A DNA stretch of 64,000 bases from Bacillota bacterium (GTDB lineage Bacteria; Bacillota; Clostridia; Christensenellales; Christensenellaceae), in NCBI GenBank assembly GCA_023408315.1, contig JAEYKI010000010.1, positions 3,613 through 67,612 of the forward strand, written 5' to 3'. The notes below the pieces were generated by a model that saw only the letters and a list, made by a program, of their open reading frames with translations, was not told the DNA's origin and searched no databases. The position numbers and the translations under genes are program-made. Positions 52,785 to 60,536 of the stretch are shown piece by piece (positions within the stretch are counted from its first letter, which is position 1; the number at the start of each line of letters is the position of its first letter).

Positions 52785-54061
52785 TGAATGAAACTCAGTT
52801 GCAAAATGCAAGGCAACTTGAGGATGACGGAAAATGGGCTGATGCCGCCGACCAATATATTGAAATAATAAATGCTTCACCATCATCCTCACTTTATGAA
52901 CGAGTAGCTTGGTGCTTGTCTCGTGCAGGTAATTATCACAAATCAATTGAATACTTGAATAAATTGCATGAGATTGAACCAAACTCTGCTAAGTGGCTCT
53001 ACATGATAGGGTATCAATACTATTGCCAAAAAGACTGGGGACAAGCAATTGGATGGTTTGAAAAGGCATTAGAGAAATATCCAGATTATTTTGTTGTAAA
53101 ATATCGATTAGCATATGCTTATATTCAAAGCGCAGGTACCTATAAGCAACTAACAAAAGCAGAATATTGGAAGGCGTTAGATCAGCTTAAAGGTTGTCAT
53201 GGCTTATGGGAAACATTCAGTGTTGAAAAAAAGCAGAAGGAACGAAGTACATATTTCGATATTAATTTTTTACATGGTAAAGTTTTAATGGGCTTACCCA
53301 AACATCATAATGAAGCAATAAACCGATTTCAAACCGCATTAGAAATTAAACCGACAGATGAATTTGCCAAATATAATTTAGCCAAAACATATTATCTAAC
53401 TGGTGATTACGAAAAAGCAAAACATAATATTCCTTTAAATAACCAATATTATACTATTGAATTGGCCGCGTATACAGATGCTAAATTAGAAGAATATCCT
53501 AAAGCAATAAAAGCTATAAATAATTTATTACAAAGAAGAACCAAAGATTATTTATATAACTTTTTAGCAGAAATATATTTATTAATTAACAATTTAGAAG
53601 AAGCCTACAAAATGACACAAAAAGCTATTTCACTTGGTAAGAACAATCATAAAAATTATTACACCCTAGCTAAAATATACATTGAATATGGGTTGTTAAA
53701 TAAGGCTATTGAATGCATAGATAAAGCTATAAATCTAAAATTTATAAAATATAATGCAGATTACGAAGAGTGTAATAAGTTACGTGAGACAATTTTATTA
53801 AAAATAACTGTAGACTACCAAGATGATGATATTTTATTAAAAAAACTAAATTTGATGAACTCACTACAAGTTCAACAGGGGACTATATGTCGATATAACT
53901 CTGAGAAAGGTTTTGGCTTTATAAAGAATCAAACAAAAGATGTTTTCTTTCACATATCAAATTGTAAATATAAAGGTGTGTCTGTTGGCGACCGCGTACA
54001 GTATAAAATCGTTACTACAGATAAAGGTATTCAGGCCATCGACTTATACCAATTGCAATAA
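52784..54061 (+). CDS. TPR protein with C-terminal cold-shock domain
   Basis: 425 residues. Residues about 5-340 are tetratricopeptide repeats (AIGWFEKALEKYPDYF, AINRFQTALEIKPTDEFA, YTLAKIYIEYGLLNKAIECIDKAI). Residues about 360-425 form a cold-shock domain with KGFGFI and DVFFHIS, the RNP1 and RNP2 nucleic-acid binding motifs. It overlaps rnlB by one base, so it is part of the operon and may bind RNA or dock the toxin complex. A TPR-CSD protein as third member of an RnlAB locus is not something I know to be described. Confidence 0.82.
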   Translation: MNETQLQNARQLEDDGKWADAADQYIEIINASPSSSLYERVAWCLSRAGNYHKSIEYLNKLHEIEPNSAKWLYMIGYQYYCQKDWGQAIGWFEKALEKYPDYFVVKYRLAYAYIQSAGTYKQLTKAEYWKALDQLKGCHGLWETFSVEKKQKERSTYFDINFLHGKVLMGLPKHHNEAINRFQTALEIKPTDEFAKYNLAKTYYLTGDYEKAKHNIPLNNQYYTIELAAYTDAKLEEYPKAIKAINNLLQRRTKDYLYNFLAEIYLLINNLEEAYKMTQKAISLGKNNHKNYYTLAKIYIEYGLLNKAIECIDKAINLKFIKYNADYEECNKLRETILLKITVDYQDDDILLKKLNLMNSLQVQQGTICRYNSEKGFGFIKNQTKDVFFHISNCKYKGVSVGDRVQYKIVTTDKGIQAIDLYQLQ

Positions 54062-54099
54062 AAATCCGTACAAATTGTAATACGCACACATACAGTTTG

Positions 54100-54124
54100 A
54101 AAAGGGCACTTACAGCCCTTTTTT
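54100..54124 (+). terminator. intrinsic terminator of the rnlAB operon
   Basis: AAAAGGGC and GCCCTTTT around a seven-base loop, ending in T6. Confidence 0.85.
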
Positions 54125-54152
54125 ATTGCCCAAGCAGCGGGGTGCGCGCACG

Positions 54153-54206
54153 GAGAAAACAATCCTCAGTCAGCTTGCGCTGACAGCTCCTTTGCCAAAG
54201 GAGCCT
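54153..54206. repeat. dispersed palindromic repeat, type 3
   Basis: Nearly the same as 49014-49061 (CCTCAGTCAGC, then CTCCTTTG/CAAAGGAG), here ending in T6, so it could also stop transcription. Confidence 0.75.
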
Positions 54207-54227
54207 TTTTTATTTGGCGCGGGATAC

Positions 54228-54256
54228 ACGGAGCGATGAGGCCATCGCTCCCCGCA
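54228..54256. repeat. dispersed palindromic repeat, type 1
   Basis: GGAGCGATG and CATCGCTCC with the loop GAGGC altered at one base. The rest of the stretch 54257-54501 holds nothing recognisable. Confidence 0.7.
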
Positions 54257-54501
54257 AAAGGGTGCATCTCCGCCTGCGGAGGCGGAGAGCCTGCGTTGGG
54301 CAGAGCGCCTCAATCTTACATATAAATCTAAAAATCAACAAAATACGCACACATCCATGCGCCGCCGCATATAGTATATATGATTCTTGAATCATGGCTT
54401 TTTACGCGGTTGTTTTGTCCGCGCAGATTGGTTTTTTAACTGGCGCGGGTTTTGGCGCTTGATTCCGGGCCCGCGTTAACTAACAGAAGCGAGGTAATAA
54501 T

Positions 54502-54846
54502 ATGATTTCAGATAAATCTGAATTTTTTGATATCCTCAGGCGTGCTGCCCGCGATTGCGGCGAGAGCAGGGAATCGCAGTGCGGTTGCGGCCTTTATGAA
54601 GCATACGGGCGGTTTCGTTTTGAGCCGTGCGGCGACAACGGTTACGGGCACTTTACGTTTGAACCCGGCGGTGGATTTGGGCAGGGCAGCGAAAGCTTTG
54701 CGGGATTCGGTCTGCGGGATTATGACCCGAACTGCCGGAGAAGAAACGACGATTGCGCGCCCGGCGAAGGTTCAGGCTCGGGAGACAACGGGTTTGGATC
54801 GTGGTGGATTATCATTCTGCTTTTGCTGTGCATGAATTCGAAATGA
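54502..54846 (+). CDS. Gly/Cys-rich coat-like protein
   Basis: 114 residues: a charged N-terminus, a Cys-Gly cluster (CGCGLYEAYGRFRFEPC), Gly/Phe-rich middle and a hydrophobic end WWIIILLLLCMNSK. The GRFRF motif and hydrophobic tail recur in the next protein. The layout recalls small sporulation proteins of the YjcZ type with a terminal hydrophobic helix; this is inference. ATG after GCGAGGTAAT. Confidence 0.65.
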   Translation: MISDKSEFFDILRRAARDCGESRESQCGCGLYEAYGRFRFEPCGDNGYGHFTFEPGGGFGQGSESFAGFGLRDYDPNCRRRNDDCAPGEGSGSGDNGFGSWWIIILLLLCMNSK

Positions 54847-54855
54847 GGCGCTGGC

Positions 54856-55122
54856 ATGTGGAGTTCTGTCAACTGTTCAGGCAGCCGCAGCCGCTGCGGA
54901 GGAAACGGCAGCTTTGAAGGATTCGGGCGGTTCCGCTTTATACCGATTCCGCCGTGCGACCCAGATGGCTTTGGACGTGGCCCGTGGCCTTGGGAAAGCG
55001 GCGGCGTGCAGTGCCCGCCAGGCGGGCTTTTTCCGCCCGTGATGAGGCAGGCCGCGCGGGGAAACGGCTTTGTTAGCGATTTGATTGTTATTCTGCTGGC
55101 GTTTGGCGTGGTTCGCCTGTGA
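54856..55122 (+). CDS. Gly/Pro-rich coat-like protein, partner of the previous gene
   Basis: 88 residues with NCSGSRSRCGGNGSFEGFGRFRF, a Pro/Gly-rich middle (GRGPWPWESGG) and a hydrophobic end DLIVILLAFGVVRL. Related in plan to the preceding gene and only nine bases downstream, so the two form one unit. The ribosome site (GAGGCG) is modest. Function unknown. Confidence 0.62.
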   Translation: MWSSVNCSGSRSRCGGNGSFEGFGRFRFIPIPPCDPDGFGRGPWPWESGGVQCPPGGLFPPVMRQAARGNGFVSDLIVILLAFGVVRL

Positions 55123-55145
55123 ATAAAAAGAAATAAGGACGATAA

Positions 55146-55170
55146 AAACGGCCCCCTTCAGGGGACCGTT
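55146..55170 (-). terminator. terminator overlapping the HAD gene's stop codon
   Basis: ACGGTCCCC and GGGGGCCGT enclose the stop, followed by T5 on the leftward strand. Confidence 0.75.
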
Positions 55171-55796
55171 CGGCATTCATCCAACAATTCTATAATTTGT
55201 TGCGGGCGGGTTAAAAAATACTGCGCATCAATGCCTTCCCGTGTTTCCGCACCCCATAGCGCCAGCGCAAAATGCACGCCCGCGCTTTTTGCGCATAAAA
55301 AATCGTTCTTTGTATCGCCTATATAGAGCGTCTCCTGCGGCCTTGCGTTTGCCTGCTTAAAGAAGAGAAGCAGGGGGTCCGGGTCGGGCTTGTAGCGCTC
55401 GGTATCGTCCGCGCAGACGATGCAGTCAAAACGGGAAGCAATGCGGGCAAAGGTAACGTCGCCGTCCAGCTCCCTTTTATTCCGGGCGGTGGCAATGCCC
55501 AGAATTGCGTTTTTTTGCTTGATGGACGCAAGCGTTTCTTCCACGCCGCTGTAAATATTCACCTGCGTGAACGCCTGCAATACCTTGGAGTGGTATTTGG
55601 CCAGCGCGTCCGGGATATCTGTGAACCCAAAAACCTCCAGGGCTTTCAGGGTGGGGTACCGCATGCCGTGCGCCAGTTCTCCGGCGCTCACGGTTTTGCC
55701 CAGTTCCTCCAATATTACCTGACGGTATGCTGCTTTTGCGCAGTGCGTGCTGTCTACCAGCGTGCCGTCTACATCAAACACTATATTTTTATACAT
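55158..55796 (-). CDS. HAD-family hydrolase, phosphoglycolate phosphatase-like
   Basis: 212 residues. Motif I is DVDGTLVDS, motif II GIATARN, motif III KPDPDPLL and motif IV IGDTKNDFLCA. All catalytic residues are present, with a helical cap between motifs I and II. It should remove phosphate from a small metabolite; substrate not predictable. ATG after GAGGCG. Monocistronic. Confidence 0.92.
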   Translation of the reverse strand: MYKNIVFDVDGTLVDSTHCAKAAYRQVILEELGKTVSAGELAHGMRYPTLKALEVFGFTDIPDALAKYHSKVLQAFTQVNIYSGVEETLASIKQKNAILGIATARNKRELDGDVTFARIASRFDCIVCADDTERYKPDPDPLLLFFKQANARPQETLYIGDTKNDFLCAKSAGVHFALALWGAETREGIDAQYFLTRPQQIIELLDECRTVP

Positions 55797-55975
55797 GACG
55801 CCTCAACATAAAAAGAATTTCCCCTGCAATTGTAATACAACGCGCGGGGCATTGCAAGGCGCAATGCGGGCGGGCGCGGCTTTTGACGGATATTCAAATA
55901 TTTTCGGGTTTGGCGCGGTGACAAAAACCGCGGCGGATGGTATGATAGATAGCATTAACCTGATTGGAGGCAACC

Positions 55976-56836
55976 ATGGAGAAAGCGTTCTTGACCCCGG
56001 CGGAGATTGCGCGGAGTTATATGGAGATTGGGTACAACAAAACAAAATTACCCGCGCTAAAAATGTTTATACTGGGTATTGCGGCGGGCGCGTTTATTGC
56101 GTTTGCAGCCGCGGGCGCAAACACGGCGGTGCATACCATTGATTCCGCCGGGCTGGCGAAAGCGCTTGCGGGGACCATTTTTACAGCGGGGTTGATTATG
56201 GTTACGGTTGCCGGGGCGGAGCTGTTTACAGGCAACTGCTTGATTATGCTCTCCTGCCTGGAACGCAGGGCTTCCTGGGGCGGCATGTTTAAAAACTGGC
56301 TGTTTGTATACCTTGGCAATTTTGCGGGCGCGCTTCTGATTGTTTTTTTGGTACAGCAGGCAGGGCAGCAGGACCTTTCTGGCGGCATGCTGGGGGGATT
56401 CGCCATTGAGGTGGCGGCAAACAAGGCGGCGCTGCCGTTTGGCAACGCGTTTTTTTTAGGAATACTCTGCAACTGGCTGGTGTGCATTGCGGTGTGGATG
56501 GCCGCGGGGGCGAGGGATATAGCGGGAAAGATACTGGCGGTGTTTTTTCCCATCTGGCTGTTTATTGCCTCCGGGTATGAGCACAGCATTGCGAACATGT
56601 ATTTTATTCCCGCGGGCATACTGGCAAAGGCAAACCCAGCGTATGTAAATGCGGCGCTTTCTATGGGGGTGGCGCAGGACAAAATAGACGCGCTGAACTG
56701 GGGCGGCTTTTTTGCGGGCAACCTGCTGCCCGTAACGCTGGGCAACATTACGGGCGGCGTTATTTTTGTGGTTTTGGTATACTGGATTAGTTACCTGCGG
56801 AAAAATAAACGGGCGCGGCAGGCCGGGGAAGAATAA
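55976..56836 (+). CDS. formate/nitrite transporter family protein
   Basis: 286 residues, six transmembrane helices, with the FNT signatures GAELFTGNCLIM, CNWLVCIAVWMA and GYEHSIANMYF. These form pentameric channels for formate, nitrite, hydrosulfide or related anions. Formate is most likely in a fermenting anaerobe, but no pfl gene is adjacent. The ATG at 55976 follows TTGGAGG; an ATG four codons upstream lacks a site. Confidence 0.93.
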   Translation: MEKAFLTPAEIARSYMEIGYNKTKLPALKMFILGIAAGAFIAFAAAGANTAVHTIDSAGLAKALAGTIFTAGLIMVTVAGAELFTGNCLIMLSCLERRASWGGMFKNWLFVYLGNFAGALLIVFLVQQAGQQDLSGGMLGGFAIEVAANKAALPFGNAFFLGILCNWLVCIAVWMAAGARDIAGKILAVFFPIWLFIASGYEHSIANMYFIPAGILAKANPAYVNAALSMGVAQDKIDALNWGGFFAGNLLPVTLGNITGGVIFVVLVYWISYLRKNKRARQAGEE

Positions 56837-56916
56837 ACCATGGTTGCGCATATATGAATTTTGGGAGATAATGGAGAATAGCTAAAATAAACCCGGAGGT
56901 ATGCAGAGAGGCTTGT

Positions 56917-57522
56917 ATGAACAGAGTGATTTGCGTATACAGTTCCAGCAGCAATTTGGTGGACAAGAAGTATTTTGACATGGCGGAAGAGCTGGGGACA
57001 GCGATTGCCAAAAGCGGAGACATATTTTTATACGGCGGCGGCGTGATTGGCCTGATGGGCGCATCAGCAAAGGCGGCGCGCGCGGCAGGCGGGCGGGTGA
57101 TTGGCGTGATACCCGAGCGGCTGAACATTAAGGGCGTTGTATACGAGTGCTGCGACGAGCTGATTGAGGCCCCCGGCCTGCGGGAGAGGAAATCTGTGAT
57201 GGACAGCCGCTCCGACGCGTTTATCGCCCTGCCCGGCGGCTTTGGGACGCTGGAAGAACTGATGGAAATGATTACGCTAAAGCAGCTTAAATACCACGCC
57301 AAGCCCATTGTGATATTAAACGCAGGCGGTTTTTACGACCATCTGGTAGAGCTGTTTGACACATTTGTCCAAAACAATTTTGTGCACGGGGAATACAGAG
57401 ACCTGTATTTTATTACGGAGAACGTGGAAGAAGCCATCAGGTACATTGACGGGTATGTGCCGCAACAGTATGAGGACAAATGGGTGACAACCAGGAAAAC
57501 GGAAGAATTTTTGGAAGATTGA
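56917..57522 (+). CDS. LOG-family protein (TIGR00730 type)
   Basis: 201 residues with the LOG motif PGGFGTLEE near residue 108 and GGGVIGLMG for nucleotide binding. LOG enzymes release the base or ribose 5-phosphate from nucleoside monophosphates; bacterial members act on AMP or related compounds. Complete. ATG seven bases after GAGAGG. A truncated lipoprotein start follows three bases after the stop codon. Confidence 0.92.
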   Translation: MNRVICVYSSSSNLVDKKYFDMAEELGTAIAKSGDIFLYGGGVIGLMGASAKAARAAGGRVIGVIPERLNIKGVVYECCDELIEAPGLRERKSVMDSRSDAFIALPGGFGTLEELMEMITLKQLKYHAKPIVILNAGGFYDHLVELFDTFVQNNFVHGEYRDLYFITENVEEAIRYIDGYVPQQYEDKWVTTRKTEEFLED

Positions 57523-57524
57523 GT

Positions 57525-57692
57525 ATGAAGCAAACAGGCATTGGCGTTGCCGGAGTTTTGTTGAGCGTTTTGTTACTGGCCGGATGCACCGGATCTGGCG
57601 GCAAGGCGGCTACCAGAGCTTTAGTTTTGCTTTTTTATACAGCCGCCGGAACTCCTTGCGCTCCTCTGTGGGAACAATGGGCATGCCGTTGA
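57525..57692 (+). pseudogene. truncated lipoprotein gene
   Basis: Begins with a normal lipoprotein signal (MKQTGIGVAGVLLSVLLLAG then Cys), but after GCTGSGGKAATRA the frame runs into the antisense of the phospholipase-like gene and ends without any plausible mature domain. The breakpoint is close to 57605. It looks like the 5' remnant of a gene cut by a rearrangement, originally in an operon with the LOG gene. Confidence 0.55.
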
Positions 57693-58521
57693 AATTCACG
57701 TTGTAGAACACGCTCTGCAAAACGGAAATATCCCGCTCGCCCCGCCAGTATCCGTCCAGTATTTCAAAGTAATACAGGCTTTTTTGGATAGCCTTTTCTA
57801 TGTATTCAAAGAAAGGATCATAGTTGTACAGGTCTTTTATCTGATCGTATGGGTAATACAGCATGGTGAGCAGATTGAGTACGGTGAACCGGTTTTGCAG
57901 GCGTATCCACCGCATTTGTTTTTCGCTTGGCTTATACATTTTGCTGTTGTATTTCTCAAAGTATTTATAGGCAATATGGTACGCGTTTTTTTTCAAACGG
58001 AAGCCATAATACAGCCTGTCTTTTACAAAATTAAAAAAATCACTGATTTCATTTGTGTGTACGGTTGTTTGGCGCACAAAGGCAGCGCGGTCAAACTCCA
58101 TGGCGTCTATGCCGTTTTTACGCGCGTACAGGGTATCTATTGCGTATTCCAGGGTGTTGTGCTCCTTCATTGTGTTGGGCGCAAGCGCGTTAATGGGCGG
58201 ATGCATGATGTAATCGAAGCAGTAGTGCGTGACATATCCCAGGAAAAAAGCCTTGAGAAGACCGGAAGGATGCTGTTTTACGTATTCCGCGCCTTCCACA
58301 AAAAAACGCTGCGTGCGCGCGCGGTGCAGCCCATAGCCAAACAGCTTGAAGGTGTGCCCGCGCAGCACTGCGTAATATTTATATAAATAAAAATAATCGC
58401 CACCCTGGGCGCCGCAATGGTAGGCGTCCATGTGTTCTGTGATTGTTTTTTTTATGTGTGGGTTCCGGAGCTGTTTGAGCACGTCTTCTGCGCCAATCAT
58501 GTGGGTCAAAAAAGCTGGCAT
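57610..58521 (-). CDS. zinc-dependent phospholipase C-family protein
   Basis: 303 residues. The N-terminal THMIGAEDVL and AYHCGAQGGDYFYLYKY, together with GYVTHYCFDYIMHP, give the His/Asp pattern of the bacterial zinc-dependent phospholipase C/S1-P1 nuclease fold. No signal peptide, as in many clostridial members. The true substrate is unknown. Its 3' end overlaps the remnant lipoprotein frame on the other strand. Confidence 0.85.
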   Translation of the reverse strand: MPAFLTHMIGAEDVLKQLRNPHIKKTITEHMDAYHCGAQGGDYFYLYKYYAVLRGHTFKLFGYGLHRARTQRFFVEGAEYVKQHPSGLLKAFFLGYVTHYCFDYIMHPPINALAPNTMKEHNTLEYAIDTLYARKNGIDAMEFDRAAFVRQTTVHTNEISDFFNFVKDRLYYGFRLKKNAYHIAYKYFEKYNSKMYKPSEKQMRWIRLQNRFTVLNLLTMLYYPYDQIKDLYNYDPFFEYIEKAIQKSLYYFEILDGYWRGERDISVLQSVFYNVNFNGMPIVPTEERKEFRRLYKKAKLKLW

Positions 58522-58730
58522 TCCATAATTCCTTACCGTTTATTTGAAAGCGTAACAGTATTGATTATATACGATAATATTGTTTTACGCCATTGTTATT
58601 CTTAAAACAACAATAAAAGGTATAATTGTTTGTAATTGCGTGCTGGCGTGCGGCTGCGCACGTTCAGTAAATATTTACCATATTTTTCTCCTTTTCTTTG
58701 GCTATACTAATATAAGAAAGGAGATCAATT

Positions 58731-59039
58731 ATGAACAGAACTGTATTGACTTTGATTATAGTTGGCGCTTTGAACTGGCTTTTGATCGGTGTGTTTCAAT
58801 TCGATCTGGTGGCCGCAATATTTGGAGGACAGGCAGGGGTTCTTTCCCGGATCATTTATGTTATTATTGGTATTGCCGGTATTTGGGCCTTTACCTTTTG
58901 GGGCAAGGTTGCCAGAGACGACCGCGCAAGCGAAGTGAACCGGGATGGATATAAAAACAGAAGAGAATCGTACAACTATGAATTTGGAAGGGATTACCGC
59001 ACAAGCGACAGCAACAAAAAAACATACAAAGACGATTAA
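58731..59039 (+). CDS. DUF378-family small membrane protein
   Basis: 102 residues: two transmembrane helices forming a DUF378 domain (IIVGALNWLLIGVFQFDLVAAIFGG ... SRIIYVIIGIAGIWAF), then a basic, Tyr/Arg-rich cytosolic tail. Function of the family is unknown. Strong AGAAAGGAGATC before the ATG. Confidence 0.88.
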   Translation: MNRTVLTLIIVGALNWLLIGVFQFDLVAAIFGGQAGVLSRIIYVIIGIAGIWAFTFWGKVARDDRASEVNRDGYKNRRESYNYEFGRDYRTSDSNKKTYKDD

Positions 59040-59089
59040 AATTTGCCGGGCACCTTGTGTCCATATCCTTTCGTTTATTCAAGCAACTA

Positions 59090-59116
59090 AAGGCCACCCA
59101 CGCGGGTGGCCTTTTT
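59090..59116 (+). terminator. intrinsic terminator of the DUF378 gene
   Basis: AAGGCCACCC and GGGTGGCCTT around ACGC, ending in T6. Confidence 0.88.
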
Positions 59117-59234
59117 TGTGGCCGCATTGCCGCGCGTAAAAGTGGAGATTGTGGATTCATATTAAAATATGTTATTATTTGATAGCCGGGCTGGCCGCCA
59201 AAACCGGAAAAAAGCCGCGGCGGGGGTGGCTGAT

Positions 59235-59672
59235 ATGAAGTTTAAAACCAGCAATTATTTTGCGTATCTTGTAATTGGGCTTTGCGGCGTGTTCTGGCTG
59301 CTGCTTACGTTTTATCTGAACTTCCGCGGAGTAACAATGGCGTATTATTCCGCGCTGCTTGGGATTATTGCCGCGGGGGCCGCCGTGTGCGCTGCGCGGG
59401 GGTACATTTTGCTGGACGCGCAGGGGATGGCTGTTTATTACGGGCTGCGCCTGAGGAAGATACGCTACGAAGATATACAATATATAAAGGAAGCGCGGTT
59501 TGCCATGATGTCTGTAAATATGTCCCTGGCTGTGTGCAACCTGGGCATCAAGCTGAAGGAAGGCGGCATTTGGAAGTATTCTTACATAATGGTTGCGGTG
59601 GCGGACAAGGAAGCGTTTTTGGAAGAGCTGCACAACAGAAGGCCAGAGATAGAGATTCAAAGGAAAGTTTAA
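59235..59672 (+). CDS. membrane protein with PH-like domain
   Basis: 145 residues: two transmembrane helices (about 9-30 and 37-55) followed by a domain with YGLRLRKIRYEDIQYIKEA and VAVADKEAFLEELHNR, resembling the bacterial PH-like (YdbT/DUF304-type) domain. It probably acts at the cytosolic membrane face. ATG at 59235; GGGGTGG lies nine bases upstream. Confidence 0.68.
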   Translation: MKFKTSNYFAYLVIGLCGVFWLLLTFYLNFRGVTMAYYSALLGIIAAGAAVCAARGYILLDAQGMAVYYGLRLRKIRYEDIQYIKEARFAMMSVNMSLAVCNLGIKLKEGGIWKYSYIMVAVADKEAFLEELHNRRPEIEIQRKV

Positions 59673-59769
59673 GGCGGCTTTAAAGAAATACCCGGAGGAT
59701 GAAGCTGGATGGAAGATATAATTAAGGAGAACCATGAACGCTTTTTTTGAATAATTTTTGAATATTTTG

Positions 59770-59798
59770 TTGTATTTTATACAGATTAGTGGTATAAA
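59770..59798 (+). promoter_or_regulatory. promoter of the RNA candidate
   Basis: TTGTAT, 17 bases, TATAAA; the start would fall near 59804. Confidence 0.55.
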
Positions 59799-59803
59799 TA
59801 TTT

Positions 59804-59941
59804 GGGATATATGATTTCCGTGCACGCCATATACCCAATGGCATTGTAAATACAGGTAGCCTTTTTTAAAGCTCTGGCACGAGGCGGATGAAAAGGCAAG
59901 GGAGGCTCCCGGTCGACAGAAGATTCGCCCGGGGGTTTTTT
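59804..59941 (+). ncRNA. structured leader or small RNA candidate
   Basis: Between a promoter and a terminator with no open frame. It starts with a hairpin (GGGATATATG with CATATACCC, 59804-59836). Near the end, CTCCCGG (59906) pairs with CCGGGGG (59929) before T6, but GGCGGAT (59883) can instead pair with ATTCGCC (59923), which would break the terminator stem. Such mutually exclusive pairings are typical of riboswitch-type leaders, but no known class was recognised and the next gene has its own ribosome site 165 bases on. Confidence 0.4.
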
Positions 59942-60103
59942 ACGTTTGCAAGCATTTCATAAAAAAAGTTGCAGGTTATAACAGCATACCGTTGGATGCG
60001 CCGGCAGGCGTGCAACCTGCCAAATTTCCTCTTTTTTCTGTAAAAACCGTACCTTTTCGCATGCGGCTGAATACTATAGGGTAACAGGAAAGGAGTGACT
60101 TTT

Positions 60104-60256
60104 ATGTTTCCGTTTTGCGGATGCTGCAGACCCGTCTGCTGCGTACCCTGTTTCCCCGTTTGCTGCTGCACATGCGTTACTACATGCTGCAGGCCCTGGC
60201 CTTGGTGGCATGGATGCGGATGTGGATGCGGATGCGGATTCCGGGGATTCTGGTAA
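60104..60256 (+). CDS. 50-residue protein with 16 cysteines
   Basis: Opens with MFPFCGCCRPVCCVPC and ends HGCGCGCGCGFRGFW; 16 of 50 residues are Cys, with Pro, Trp and Gly making up much of the rest. The ribosome site GGAAAGGAGTGA seven bases before the ATG is among the best in the window, and a terminator follows. The opposite strand has a longer open frame, but it is His/Pro-rich antisense of this gene. The composition fits a heavily cross-linked spore coat protein or a metal-binding miniprotein. Confidence 0.7.
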   Translation: MFPFCGCCRPVCCVPCFPVCCCTCVTTCCRPWPWWHGCGCGCGCGFRGFW

Positions 60257-60271
60257 TAAGGATACTTGTAC

Positions 60272-60300
60272 AAAAGCCGGAGATGATTTTCCGGCTTTTA
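60272..60300 (+). terminator. intrinsic terminator of the Cys-rich gene
   Basis: AAAGCCGG and CCGGCTTT around a ten-base loop. Confidence 0.8.
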
Positions 60301-60414
60301 ACTATTTACCGGGCTTTGTTTTTTGTTGAATTTTTTAACTGCGGCTTTGTTAATTGAATGGGGCTGGAAACAAAACGCCATCCGCTTGTGGTATGCGCAA
60401 CAATTCGTTTTTTA

Positions 60415-60475
60415 AAAAATTACCCCTTATCGTAAAAATTGGTGATAACTGATGGGCAATGTGTGGTACAATGCA
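60415..60475 (+). promoter_or_regulatory. shared promoter-like element, copy D
   Basis: AAAATTACCCCTTATCGTAA, TTGGTGATAACTG (60439), GCAA, TGTGGTACAATGCA. It lies 62 bases before the second toxin-like gene, in the same position as copy B. Confidence 0.75.
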
Positions 60476-60536
60476 GCCATGATTGAATTACGAGTAATCG
60501 TAAATCAATCGATCAATCATCGAAAGGAGAAATTGA

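Noticed and set aside
59866..60273. His/Pro-rich open frame of 135 codons on the minus strand
   Set aside because: It has no ribosome site and is antisense to the Cys-rich gene at 60104, whose repeated Cys-Gly codons create the His/Pro run; it also crosses a terminator.
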